5,340 nucleotides of DNA from Pseudomonadales bacterium (lineage in GTDB: Bacteria; Pseudomonadota; Gammaproteobacteria; Pseudomonadales; Pseudohongiellaceae). The stretch lies in contig JAKSCP010000293.1 of the NCBI GenBank assembly GCA_022360535.1, positions 1 through 5,340 of the forward strand, in the 5' to 3' direction. Both the position numbers and the translations under genes were made by a program. The notes beneath the pieces were generated by a model. That model worked only from the letters and a program-made list of their open reading frames with translations, was not told where the DNA came from and did not search any database. Shown one piece after another: positions 1 through 5,276 of the stretch. Each line of letters opens with the position of its first letter. Position 1 is the stretch's first letter.

Positions 1-686
1 GGAACTACGATATAGGTGTGAAAATTATTACTTCCCCAGGTATTAACATAGCCCTCGCCAAACATGGCGACCGGTGTTGCCATTGAAATGAAAGCGTTTG
101 CTTCTATATGGCTGTTGGCGCCGAGATCAGCCATGATGCCGGTGATCTGAACCGGTATCTGGTTGGCTATGACAATACTCTCACCCACGGCATCGCCACC
201 GGGAAAGTACTTCTCAGCCAGAGCCTGGGTAACCACCATCTGAAAAGGCGCTTCCAACGCTCCTTCCCAGGTACCCGCTAAAAGCTGCACATCGAATACT
301 TCATGTATCGAAGGATCAACAAAAAGCAGGCCCGCCTCGTAGAAAGACTGATTGGTGTCGGGGTGGGTGAAAATGAGCTGGCCGGCGTTGCGGATGCGCT
401 GCACCTGTTCGAATTCCGGGTAATCCGCGGCCAGCAAGGGCCCGACCTGTGGTGCGTTCGCTGCCAGCTCCAGTGGTGCTCTGCCACCGGGAGTAAAGGT
501 ACGCATGACTTTATAGATGCGATCGGAATTGGCCCAGTGCTTGTCGAAGCTGGTCTCAAAGCGCACAAACAACAGGATTAGAATGACGCAAGTCAGGCCA
601 ATCGCCAGCCCGACGATATTTATCGCCGCAAAGAGTTTATTTCCCTGCAGGTTGCGAAAGGCGAGTAATAAGAAATTCTTCAGCAT
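1..686 (-). CDS. MacB/FtsX-type ABC transporter permease, N-terminal part (3' end outside window)
   Basis: This is the inner-membrane permease partner of the ATPase at 706-1410. The 228 residues visible start MLKNFLLLAFRNLQGNK, an amphipathic N-terminus typical of the family. One membrane helix follows (about 21-42, rich in I, L, V and G), then a long periplasmic region with MacB-PCD hallmarks: DRIYKV (55-60), ALAEKYFPGGDAVGES (155-170) and ITGIMADLGANSHI (181-194). Known relatives carry a periplasmic domain after helix 1 and further helices at the C-terminus, and are about 400 or about 800 residues long; the remainder lies left of position 1. The ATG at 684-686 is the first in-frame start. 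It lies 19 bases after the ATPase stop with no clear Shine-Dalgarno, so translation is probably coupled to the ATPase gene. MacB relatives drive efflux of antibiotics, peptides or lipids by mechanotransmission rather than by passage through the membrane. The substrate here cannot be read from the sequence. The family is secure; the exact role is not. Confidence 0.9.
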   Translation of the reverse strand, partial: MLKNFLLLAFRNLQGNKLFAAINIVGLAIGLTCVILILLFVRFETSFDKHWANSDRIYKVMRTFTPGGRAPLELAANAPQVGPLLAADYPEFEQVQRIRNAGQLIFTHPDTNQSFYEAGLLFVDPSIHEVFDVQLLAGTWEGALEAPFQMVVTQALAEKYFPGGDAVGESIVIANQIPVQITGIMADLGANSHIEANAFISMATPVAMFGEGYVNTWGSNNFHTYIVV

Positions 687-705
687 GGGTGAGCACTGAA
701 ACGGA

Positions 706-1410
706 TCAGGCCATGGCCGCTTCCGCAGAGACTTCGTTGTCGGACTCGCTGATTATCCTGCCGTCCAGCATGCGCACAATGCGCTTGCCCACTGCTGCGT
801 CTTCCGGTGAGTGTGTCACCATGACGATGGTTGTACCTTCATCATTGAGCGAAGCCAGGATCTTCATCACTTCTTCACCATGCTCACTATCCAGATTACC
901 GGTTGGCTCGTCCGCAAGAATCAGGTTAGGTTGGTTGACAATGGCTCGGGCTACGGCGACGCGCTGTTGCTGGCCACCCGACAATTGTTGCGGAAAATGT
1001 TTCATGCGGTGAGCCATGTTCATCTTATCCAAAACGGTTTCAACCTTGGACTTACGCTCTGACGAGGGTGTTTTGGTATAGATCAGTGGCAATTCAACAT
1101 TTTCATATACGGTGAGTTCATCAATAAGGTTGAAGCTCTGGAATACGAATCCGATGTTTTCCTTGCGCAGGTTGGCGCGCTGCCGTTCTGAATAAGCGGA
1201 GACCTCTTCGTCAAGGAACCAGTATTTTCCGCCATCCGGATTGTCGATAAGACCAAGGATGTGTAGTAGCGTCGATTTACCACAACCAGATGGGCCCATA
1301 ATAGAAGTGAACTCACCTTCTTTCACGGATAGATTGACGCCATCCAATGCGGTTGTTTCCACTTCATCCGTTCTGAACAGTTTGTTCAAGTTCTCAGTTT
1401 TGATAATCAT
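706..1410 (-). CDS. ABC transporter ATP-binding protein, MacB/LolD/FtsE type
   Basis: This 234-residue cytoplasmic ATPase powers an FtsX/MacB-type exporter. All nucleotide-binding motifs are intact: Walker A GPSGCGKST (39-47), Q-loop Q91 in GFVFQSFNL, signature LSGGQQQR (143-150), Walker B LILADE (163-168) with catalytic E168, D-loop NLD (172-174) and switch H200 in VMVTHS. The length and the sequence around LADEPTGNLD match the MacB/LolD/FtsE group, a family of stand-alone ATPases paired with FtsX-like permeases. It is the first gene of a minus-strand operon, followed after 19 bases by the permease at 1-686. No HlyD/MacA-type adaptor is visible in the window, although such exporters often have one. 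The ATG at 1408-1410 has a good AAGGAA ribosome site 6 bases upstream. A long leader (1411-1686) with a sigma-54-type promoter at 1698-1713 lies before it, so the operon is probably switched by the regulator encoded at 2098-3516. Confidence 0.96.
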   Translation of the reverse strand: MIIKTENLNKLFRTDEVETTALDGVNLSVKEGEFTSIMGPSGCGKSTLLHILGLIDNPDGGKYWFLDEEVSAYSERQRANLRKENIGFVFQSFNLIDELTVYENVELPLIYTKTPSSERKSKVETVLDKMNMAHRMKHFPQQLSGGQQQRVAVARAIVNQPNLILADEPTGNLDSEHGEEVMKILASLNDEGTTIVMVTHSPEDAAVGKRIVRMLDGRIISESDNEVSAEAAMA

Positions 1411-1416
1411 GCCTAG

Positions 1417-1422
1417 TTCCTT
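1417..1422 (-). promoter_or_regulatory. Ribosome binding site of the ATPase gene
   Basis: On the minus strand AAGGAA ends 6 bases before the ATG at 1408-1410. This is a good Shine-Dalgarno match at normal spacing and supports that start codon. Confidence 0.7.
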
Positions 1423-1444
1423 TTTGTATTGGACCCAACGTTTT

Positions 1445-1458
1445 CAGTGTGCACACTG
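1445..1458. promoter_or_regulatory. Perfect 14-bp palindrome in the ATPase leader, possible operator
   Basis: CAGTGTGCACACTG is identical to its reverse complement. It has no loop and no following T-run, so it looks more like a protein-binding site than a terminator. It lies 34 bases before the ATPase start codon, downstream of the predicted sigma-54 start site. No binding protein can be named. It differs from the TGTTTC-type palindromes further up. Confidence 0.35.
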
Positions 1459-1486
1459 TAAATGAAGTATCCCCTATTACCCTCGA

Positions 1487-1666
1487 TTAGGATGTTCGAT
1501 ACGAGCCACAGGCCAAAGTTCCCAACTCTATTTCCCCGGGTACGAATCGAACAAGCGATCCACCGAGTGTAAGCACGAGAAGACCGAAATCGGCCTTCTC
1601 GCTCTGCAGCCCGGCCACCGGGTGTACTTCAATACCACCGATGTAACCCTGATTCTCTGGATTCAT
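1487..1666 (-). CDS. Possible small leader ORF (59 aa), doubtful
   Basis: An open frame starts at ATG 1664-1666 (MNPENQGYIGGIEVHPVAGL...) and stops at TAA 1487-1489, 76 bases before the ATPase start. The frame is also open back to an ATG at 1706-1708, giving 73 residues. That upstream ATG lies inside the predicted -24/-12 promoter, so the promoter's own transcript (start about 1686) could only use the 1666 start. The ribosome site is weak (GGA 10 bases upstream). The peptide has no signal sequence, no membrane helix and no family I recognise. It spans the hairpin at 1576-1601. It could be a leader peptide, a remnant of a lost upstream gene, or a chance open frame; chance is the most likely. 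Confidence 0.2.
   Translation of the reverse strand: MNPENQGYIGGIEVHPVAGLQSEKADFGLLVLTLGGSLVRFVPGEIELGTLACGSYRTS
1493..1553 (-). repeat. Long-range inverted repeat in the ATPase leader
   Basis: TGTTCGATACG at 1493-1503 can pair with CGAATCGAACA at 1543-1553 (10 of 11 pairs). If transcribed from the predicted start near 1686, the leader RNA could fold a stem here with a loop of about 39 bases. The role is unknown; it could equally be chance. Confidence 0.3.
1576..1601 (-). repeat. Strong hairpin in the ATPase leader
   Basis: CGAGAAGACCGA (1576-1587) and TCGGCCTTCTCG (1590-1601) are inverted copies with one mismatch. In the minus-strand RNA that mismatch becomes a G-U pair, so the stem is fully paired (12 pairs around a tight loop). 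The other strand would carry an A-C mismatch instead. The hairpin therefore looks slightly better suited to the minus-strand transcript, which is the ATPase leader. No U-tract follows, so it is not a standard intrinsic terminator. Confidence 0.5.
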
Positions 1667-1697
1667 TTTTAACCAGTCCGCATTGCCTGAATTACTC

Positions 1698-1713
1698 GCA
1701 ATACTCATACCAA
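1698..1713 (-). promoter_or_regulatory. Sigma-54 (-24/-12) promoter towards the ATPase-permease operon
   Basis: The minus strand reads TTGGTATGAGTATTGC. GG and GC are separated by exactly 10 bases, with TTGC at -12. Compared with the known TGGCACG-N4-TTGC consensus, only two pyrimidine-for-pyrimidine changes are seen. The predicted transcript start is near 1686, leaving a leader of about 276 bases before the ATPase ATG. Two enhancer-like palindromes lie about 94 and 118 bases upstream of that start, the usual distance for NtrC-type activators, and such an activator is encoded next door. This is a prediction from sequence only. Confidence 0.6.
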
Positions 1714-1771
1714 CTAAAAACTGCCCAGAAATCTACTAGTTACAAATCAACGCCGGATAATTCACTGCATG

Positions 1772-1788
1772 TGTTTCAAGCTGAAACG
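1772..1788. promoter_or_regulatory. Enhancer-like palindrome 1 (candidate site for the adjacent regulator)
   Basis: TGTTTCA-AGC-TGAAACG has perfect 6-bp inverted arms (GTTTCA/TGAAAC) around a 3-base centre at 1780. The same half-sites and spacing recur at 1795-1813 and 2062-2082. Paired palindromes about 100-160 bases from -24/-12 promoters are the known arrangement for NtrC-family activators. Confidence 0.6.
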
Positions 1789-1794
1789 TTTTCG

Positions 1795-1813
1795 GTGTTT
1801 CGAAGCGGAACAC
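1795..1813. promoter_or_regulatory. Enhancer-like palindrome 2
   Basis: GTGTTTCG-AAG-CGGAACAC has 8-bp arms with one mismatch around a centre at 1804, 24 bases from the centre of the first copy. Together with that copy it forms a tandem pair between the two divergent sigma-54 promoters. Confidence 0.55.
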
Positions 1814-1879
1814 ATTGACTCCGTCTGAACTCCTGCTGCCTGGCAGGAAACAGCAAAGTTGGCGCAATGAGGCATGTTG

Positions 1880-1909
1880 CCGCAAGTTTCCACGGCGGTG
1901 GAATTGCGG
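1880..1909. repeat. Inverted repeat just upstream of the plus-strand promoter
   Basis: CCGCAA (1880-1885) pairs with TTGCGG (1904-1909), and TTCCAC (1888-1893) pairs with GTGGAA (1898-1903). The result is a 12-pair stem with a 2-base bulge and a 4-base loop. It ends 6 bases before the -24 element at 1916. No T-run follows on either strand, so a terminator is unlikely. It may be a second binding site, or a structure with no function. Confidence 0.35.
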
Positions 1910-1915
1910 AAAGAA

Positions 1916-1931
1916 TGGCGTTCATTTTGCT
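1916..1931 (+). promoter_or_regulatory. Sigma-54 (-24/-12) promoter towards the regulator-kinase operon
   Basis: TGGCGTTCATTTTGCT has the invariant GG and GC separated by exactly 10 bases, with TGGC at -24 and TTTTGC at -12. The predicted start is near 1942, giving a leader of about 156 bases before ATG 2098. The palindromes centred at 1780 and 1804 would be at about -162 and -138. The conserved ends match well and the middle (GTT instead of ACG) less so. If real, the regulator activates its own operon. Confidence 0.5.
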
Positions 1932-2061
1932 CTTTATTAACTTATTTCTGCTTTAAGAAATTAGACGGATATAAACCGGCTTCGTTACGTTAATTTTTTA
2001 ACTTATAAAACAATAGGTTATGTTTTTCTTGCCTTTGTCACTCGCAAGTCTGGGGTGACAC

Positions 2062-2082
2062 ACTGTTTCAATATGAAACAGT
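2062..2082. promoter_or_regulatory. Perfect palindrome 3 in front of the regulator gene, likely operator
   Basis: ACTGTTTCA and TGAAACAGT form perfect 9-bp arms around ATA, centre 2072. It is the best copy of the motif seen at 1772-1788 and 1795-1813. It ends 15 bases before ATG 2098. It lies downstream of the predicted sigma-54 start (about +131), so a bound regulator could dampen its own transcription. It could also act on an unseen promoter nearer the gene, or form an RNA hairpin in the leader. Confidence 0.6.
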
Positions 2083-2097
2083 TCAGCATAGGATTAC

Positions 2098-3516
2098 ATG
2101 GCCAGAAATGCGGCTTACCCGCAAAGGAAAACTAGTGTGAGCAATTCAACAGGACAGGGTTCGGTGCTAATCGTTGACGACGATCATGACGTTCTGCTCA
2201 CTGCCGAGCTTTTGCTAAAGAACTACTATCGCTCGGTGAGAGGCATTACCAACCCCAGCGACATGGCCCCCATATTCGACCAGGAAGATGTCGATGTCGT
2301 ACTACTGGACATGAATTTCACCCGGGGATTCACCACCGGAGAAGAAGGTTTTTATTGGTTGGCCAAGATAAAAGCACTGTCTCCTCACACTCAGATCATC
2401 ATGGCCACTGCCTACGGTGAGATTGATCTGGCGGTTGAAGCCATTAAACAGGGCGCGGCAGACTTTTTGGTCAAGCCCTGGGACAACGAGAAACTGATCA
2501 GTACGGTTAACACCTGTCTGAAGTTAAGCCATTCGCAACAGAAAATACATCAGCTGGAATCGACTCAGCGCGCCTTGAACGACAGCCTGCAGTCGGGATT
2601 TGGCGAGCTGATTGGCGAGTCACCCGCAATGAAAAAGGTGACCGAACTGATCGACAAAGTGGCGGCGACAGACGCCAGTGTTTTGATTCTCGGTGAGAAC
2701 GGCACCGGTAAAGAGCTGGTGGCAAGAGCAATACATAACAAGTCTTCTCGACAGGAATCCGCATTAATCAGTGTCGACCTCGGAGCAATTTCTGAAACCC
2801 TTTTCGAATCGGAGATGTTTGGCCACAAGAAAGGTGCTTTTACCGATGCCAGAGAGGATCGCGCGGGACGATTCGAAGTAGCCAATGGCGGCACCCTGTT
2901 TCTTGATGAAATCGGCAATTTGAGCTTAACGCTGCAAGCGAAATTGCTGGGTGTGTTGGAAAACCGGCAAGTCACTCGTGTTGGATCGGACAGACCGGTC
3001 GATATCGACATCCGCCTGATCTGTGCGACCAACAGACCCATTGATGAACTCAATAACGAGGAGCTGTTCCGCCCCGACCTGCTATATAGAATTAATACTG
3101 TCGAAGTGACCTTGCCTCCGCTGCGTGAACGAAAAGGTGATATAGCATTGCTGGCGAATCACTACGCCGAGTTATACGCCAACAAATATCATAAAACCGC
3201 TCTGGAAATACCTGAAAGCGAATTACATAAACTGGAAAGTTATCACTGGCCGGGCAATATTCGCGAATTGCAACATGCTCTTGAGCGAGCGGTAATTATT
3301 TCGGATGGATCCTGGTTAATGGGCGATGACATTCTAATTAGCAAACAGGATCGGGGAAATGGGGAGAAGGAGCTGAACATCGCTAAGTTGGAAAAGCAGG
3401 CGATCCAACAGGCAATATCACAGTTCGACGGCAATCTTACCAAAGTCGCCAAAGCTCTCGGACTGGGCCGGACCACACTCTACCGAAAGATGGAAAAATA
3501 TGACCTCTCTGACTGA
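2098..3516 (+). CDS. Sigma-54-dependent response regulator, NtrC family (receiver-AAA+-Fis HTH)
   Basis: This 472-residue transcription activator would open sigma-54 promoters when phosphorylated by the kinase encoded at 3500-4885. The receiver (about 22-140) has acidic residues DDD (27-29), phospho-acceptor D71 in VVLLDMNF, T104 and K126-P127. The AAA+ domain (about 170-405) has Walker A GENGTGKE (199-206), GAFTDA (246-251), Walker B GGTLFLDEIGN (264-274), sensor I ATNR (310-313), arginines in FRPDLLYRIN (324-333) and sensor II WPGNIREL (384-391). A Fis-type helix-turn-helix ends the protein (about 431-472, with KVAKALGLGRTTLYRKM). The sigma-54 contact loop reads GAFTDA rather than the usual GAFTGA; I recall the same variant in regulators beside MacB-type transporters. 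The ATG at 2098 has AGGA only 4 bases away. An in-frame GTG at 2137 has AAGGA at better spacing and still precedes the receiver, so the first 13 residues are uncertain. The likely targets are the palindromes at 1772-1813 and 2062-2082. Confidence 0.96.
   Translation: MARNAAYPQRKTSVSNSTGQGSVLIVDDDHDVLLTAELLLKNYYRSVRGITNPSDMAPIFDQEDVDVVLLDMNFTRGFTTGEEGFYWLAKIKALSPHTQIIMATAYGEIDLAVEAIKQGAADFLVKPWDNEKLISTVNTCLKLSHSQQKIHQLESTQRALNDSLQSGFGELIGESPAMKKVTELIDKVAATDASVLILGENGTGKELVARAIHNKSSRQESALISVDLGAISETLFESEMFGHKKGAFTDAREDRAGRFEVANGGTLFLDEIGNLSLTLQAKLLGVLENRQVTRVGSDRPVDIDIRLICATNRPIDELNNEELFRPDLLYRINTVEVTLPPLRERKGDIALLANHYAELYANKYHKTALEIPESELHKLESYHWPGNIRELQHALERAVIISDGSWLMGDDILISKQDRGNGEKELNIAKLEKQAIQQAISQFDGNLTKVAKALGLGRTTLYRKMEKYDLSD
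2124..2128 (+). promoter_or_regulatory. Ribosome site for an alternative GTG start at 2137
   Basis: AAGGA (in AAAGGAAAA) ends 8 bases before GTG 2137-2139, which is in frame with the regulator. This start gives a protein beginning MSNSTGQGSVLIVDDD, a normal distance before a receiver domain. It competes with ATG 2098, whose AGGA at 2090-2093 is only 4 bases from the start codon. Confidence 0.45.
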
Positions 3517-4885
3517 TGCGCTGCGCACCCAGCATTTCAGGCTGATCCTACAGGTAGTGCTGCTGCTGGCCTTTGTGTTCCTGTTCTGTTTCAGCATCTT
3601 CCAAACCAACTGGGTCGGCACACCCATAATCAGCCTGATCCTGGTTTTTATGATCACGGCCAATATTGTGAGGCTGGTTGAGAAGAGCAATCGCGATTTC
3701 GCACAATTCATCGCCAACGTTTCTCACAATGATTTCGCCAGCGCCAGCGGCTCCTCGGACGCTGCATTTGGCGCCCGGGCGTTCATAGACGCCCAGAAGA
3801 CACTCCTGTCCAAGTATCGGAAACTCAAGGCGGACCGCACGGTCCAGACCGAGTATCTGCAACTGATAGTGGAGCATATCGATGCAGCGCTCATCTGCTT
3901 CGATGAGGACGGCAATGTTGAGATCATCAATCAAGCGGCGGCGAGACTGCTCGGCAGGAAGTACGTTAGCAGCATCAACATCGTATCCAAGATCAACCCG
4001 GATCTCGCAACAGAACTGAGACGTATCAGACCAGGTGAATACCGGCTAATAAAACTGGTGGTAGACAACGAACTCAATCAACTAATACTCAACGCGACCG
4101 AATTCGTCATGCTGGAAACAAGCTATAAACTGGTGTCCATGCAGAACATCAAGAACGCACTGGATGAACGAGAAATTGAAAGCTGGCAGAAACTGATCCG
4201 GGTGCTTACTCACGAAATCATGAATTCCATGACCCCTATTGTCTCGCTGAGCCGCTATATTGGCTCGGTAGTAAAAGATGAACGCATTGGCAAAGAACTG
4301 GAAGACCCGAAGTCGGAGCAACTACAGGATCTGAGGCTCAGCATAGATGCCATCGCTTCCCGCAGCCAGGGATTGATGGAGTTTGTCGGCTCCTATCGCT
4401 CACTGAGCAATCTCCCCGATCCCGTCTTCGAAACCGTTGAACTTTCCGGAGTAATCGAGCGCATACAGCTACTGCTGAACGAACGGGTCAAGTCTCAGGG
4501 TGTGCGACTGATTACGCAGGTCGAACCGGCAGACCTGAGTTTGCATGTCGACGAAAAATTATTGGAACAAATACTGATCAACCTGCTAAGCAACGCCATT
4601 GATGCGGTCGAGGACGAAGAAGCTGCCCTGGTGGAACTGGAAGCCGTACAGGATCATAACGGGAGAGTGTTGATTCGAGTCACCGACAACGGTTGTGGCA
4701 TCAGTAAGGAACTTATCGAAAATATCTTTACGCCCTTCTACACCACCAAGGAACACGGTACCGGCATCGGCCTGAGCCTGTCACGGCAACTGGCGCGGCT
4801 GAACCGCGCCACAATTTCGGTAAGCAGTATTGCAGGTGAAGGCAGTCAGTTCGTCCTCACCTTCAGCCACCAGGCTACGCCGTAG
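3500..4885 (+). CDS. Membrane sensor histidine kinase with PAS-like domain
   Basis: This 461-residue inner-membrane kinase is the expected partner of the regulator at 2098-3516. Two membrane helices (about 13-34 and 41-60) are joined by only about six residues (QTNWVG), so almost nothing is exposed to the periplasm. A linker follows, then a PAS-like domain (about 116-215; EHIDAALICFDEDGNVEIIN). The dimerisation/phospho-acceptor helix has H238 in LTHEIMNSMTP. The catalytic domain has the N-box QILINLLSNAIDAV (357-370), G1 DNGCG (396-400), the F-box region TPFYTTK (411-417) and G2 GTGIGLSLS (420-428). All catalytic motifs are intact. The ATG at 3500 lies inside the regulator gene (17-base overlap), preceded by GGA, so the two are co-transcribed and probably translationally coupled. 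The tiny loop resembles intramembrane-sensing kinases; sensing the neighbouring transporter or the membrane state is an inference. Residues 282-304 (IDAIASRSQGLMEFVG...) are encoded by a segment that recurs exactly at 5266-5337. Confidence 0.96.
   Translation: MTSLTDALRTQHFRLILQVVLLLAFVFLFCFSIFQTNWVGTPIISLILVFMITANIVRLVEKSNRDFAQFIANVSHNDFASASGSSDAAFGARAFIDAQKTLLSKYRKLKADRTVQTEYLQLIVEHIDAALICFDEDGNVEIINQAAARLLGRKYVSSINIVSKINPDLATELRRIRPGEYRLIKLVVDNELNQLILNATEFVMLETSYKLVSMQNIKNALDEREIESWQKLIRVLTHEIMNSMTPIVSLSRYIGSVVKDERIGKELEDPKSEQLQDLRLSIDAIASRSQGLMEFVGSYRSLSNLPDPVFETVELSGVIERIQLLLNERVKSQGVRLITQVEPADLSLHVDEKLLEQILINLLSNAIDAVEDEEAALVELEAVQDHNGRVLIRVTDNGCGISKELIENIFTPFYTTKEHGTGIGLSLSRQLARLNRATISVSSIAGEGSQFVLTFSHQATP
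4341..4412 (+). repeat. 72-bp exact direct repeat, copy 1 (inside the kinase gene)
   Basis: This segment is identical base for base to 5266-5337, offset 925. Here it is in its natural context, encoding kinase residues 282-304 just after the phospho-acceptor helix, with the reading frame open on both sides. It is therefore the source copy. Confidence 0.95.
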
Positions 4886-4946
4886 CGAGCATTTAACCGG
4901 AAAATTTCTTTATAAATCAGGCTATTACAGTTTCTCCCTCGTCGGC
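4886..4946. other. Convergent gap between kinase and second permease
   Basis: The 61 bases between the two stop codons are AT-rich. I see no stable hairpin followed by a T-run on either strand, so no intrinsic terminator can be supported here. Confidence 0.6.
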
Positions 4947-5276
4947 TTATTCATAATGCAGCGCATCTCCCGGCTCCATGGCAACTAATAGACGCGCGGG
5001 ACTGTAAGTGGAAATGAATATCAGTAGCCCAAGCCCCAGACTCACACTAACAAACATCAACGGCAGCCAAATAATGGACCCGGGCAATACGCTATTGACA
5101 GCGTTCGCAATGAGCGCGGCACAGCCACCCCCGATCAGTAAGCCAACGCCAAGATGCTTAAATCCAGGACGCATAAACACCCAGAGTAATTGTTTATCGG
5201 TGGACCCGACGGCGCGACGAACACCCGACTCTTTACTGCGCTGAAATATCGATCTCGATACCAGTGCATAGATGCC
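4947..5276 (-). CDS. FtsX/MacB-type ABC permease, C-terminal fragment (5' part missing)
   Basis: Read on the minus strand from about 5276, the frame gives GIYALVSRSIFQRSKESGVRRAVGS and onward. This is the family's typical end of helix 2 and cytoplasmic loop (compare the usual EIGVRRALGA-type motif). Two membrane helices follow (about GVGLLIGGGCAALIANAV and PLMFVSVSLGLGLLIFIS), then the classic end SPARLLVAMEPGDALHYE and TAA at 4947-4949. It is thus the last quarter or less of an FtsX-domain permease. The hydrophobic helix 2 expected before GIYAL is absent: from about 5277 the frame reads LHQSLAAGSD, the antisense of copied kinase DNA, and meets an in-frame stop at 5325-5327. An internal GTG at 5178-5180 opens a 77-residue frame but is not the true start. 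In life this gene probably continues to the right of the break. It may be a second permease of the same transporter system, encoded convergent to the kinase. It is not a continuation of the fragment at 1-686. Confidence 0.8.
   Translation of the reverse strand, partial: GIYALVSRSIFQRSKESGVRRAVGSTDKQLLWVFMRPGFKHLGVGLLIGGGCAALIANAVNSVLPGSIIWLPLMFVSVSLGLGLLIFISTYSPARLLVAMEPGDALHYE

Larger units (their letters stand above)
1411..2097. other. Divergent intergenic regulatory region (687 bases)
   Basis: This stretch separates the transporter operon (minus) from the two-component operon (plus) and holds no convincing protein gene. It contains two sigma-54-type promoters facing away from each other (1698-1713 minus, 1916-1931 plus). 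Three related palindromes with the pattern TGTTTC-N5-GAAACA lie at 1772-1788, 1795-1813 and 2062-2082. Further inverted repeats occur at 1445-1458, 1493-1503 with 1543-1553, 1576-1601, 1831-1848 and 1880-1909. The part from about 1930 to 2030 is distinctly AT-rich; a weak sigma-70-like pair (TTTTTA at 1995-2000 and TATGTT at 2019-2024) can be drawn there but is not convincing. No tRNA, IS end or intrinsic terminator with a T-tract was found. Confidence 0.8.

Noticed and set aside
303..581. Plus-strand open frame of 92 codons
   Set aside because: It lies opposite the permease gene, whose translation has clear family motifs; the plus frame has none.
1576..1601. Intrinsic terminator
   Set aside because: The stem is strong, but no T-run follows on either strand.
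1606..1620. Minus-strand sigma-54 promoter CGGTGGCCGGGCTGC
   Set aside because: The spacing is right, but the -24 element is CGG and the -12 element lacks TTGC; it is far weaker than the site at 1698-1713.
1745..1757. IHF site between enhancer and promoter (AATCAA)
   Set aside because: Only the first half of the IHF consensus is present; the TTR half is missing at the correct spacing.
1841..1854. Sigma-54 promoter TGGCAGGAAACAGC on the plus strand
   Set aside because: The GG-GC spacing is 9 instead of the strict 10, and the -12 part lacks TTGC.
2565..3053. Minus-strand open frame of 162 codons
   Set aside because: It lies antisense to the AAA+ core of the regulator; its serine-rich composition is typical of a shadow frame.
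3548..3934. Minus-strand open frame of 128 codons
   Set aside because: It is antisense to the kinase membrane and PAS-like region, with no recognisable domain and no ribosome site.
5008..5244. Plus-strand open frame of 78 codons
   Set aside because: It is antisense to the permease C-terminus, which shows membrane helices and the family's typical ending.
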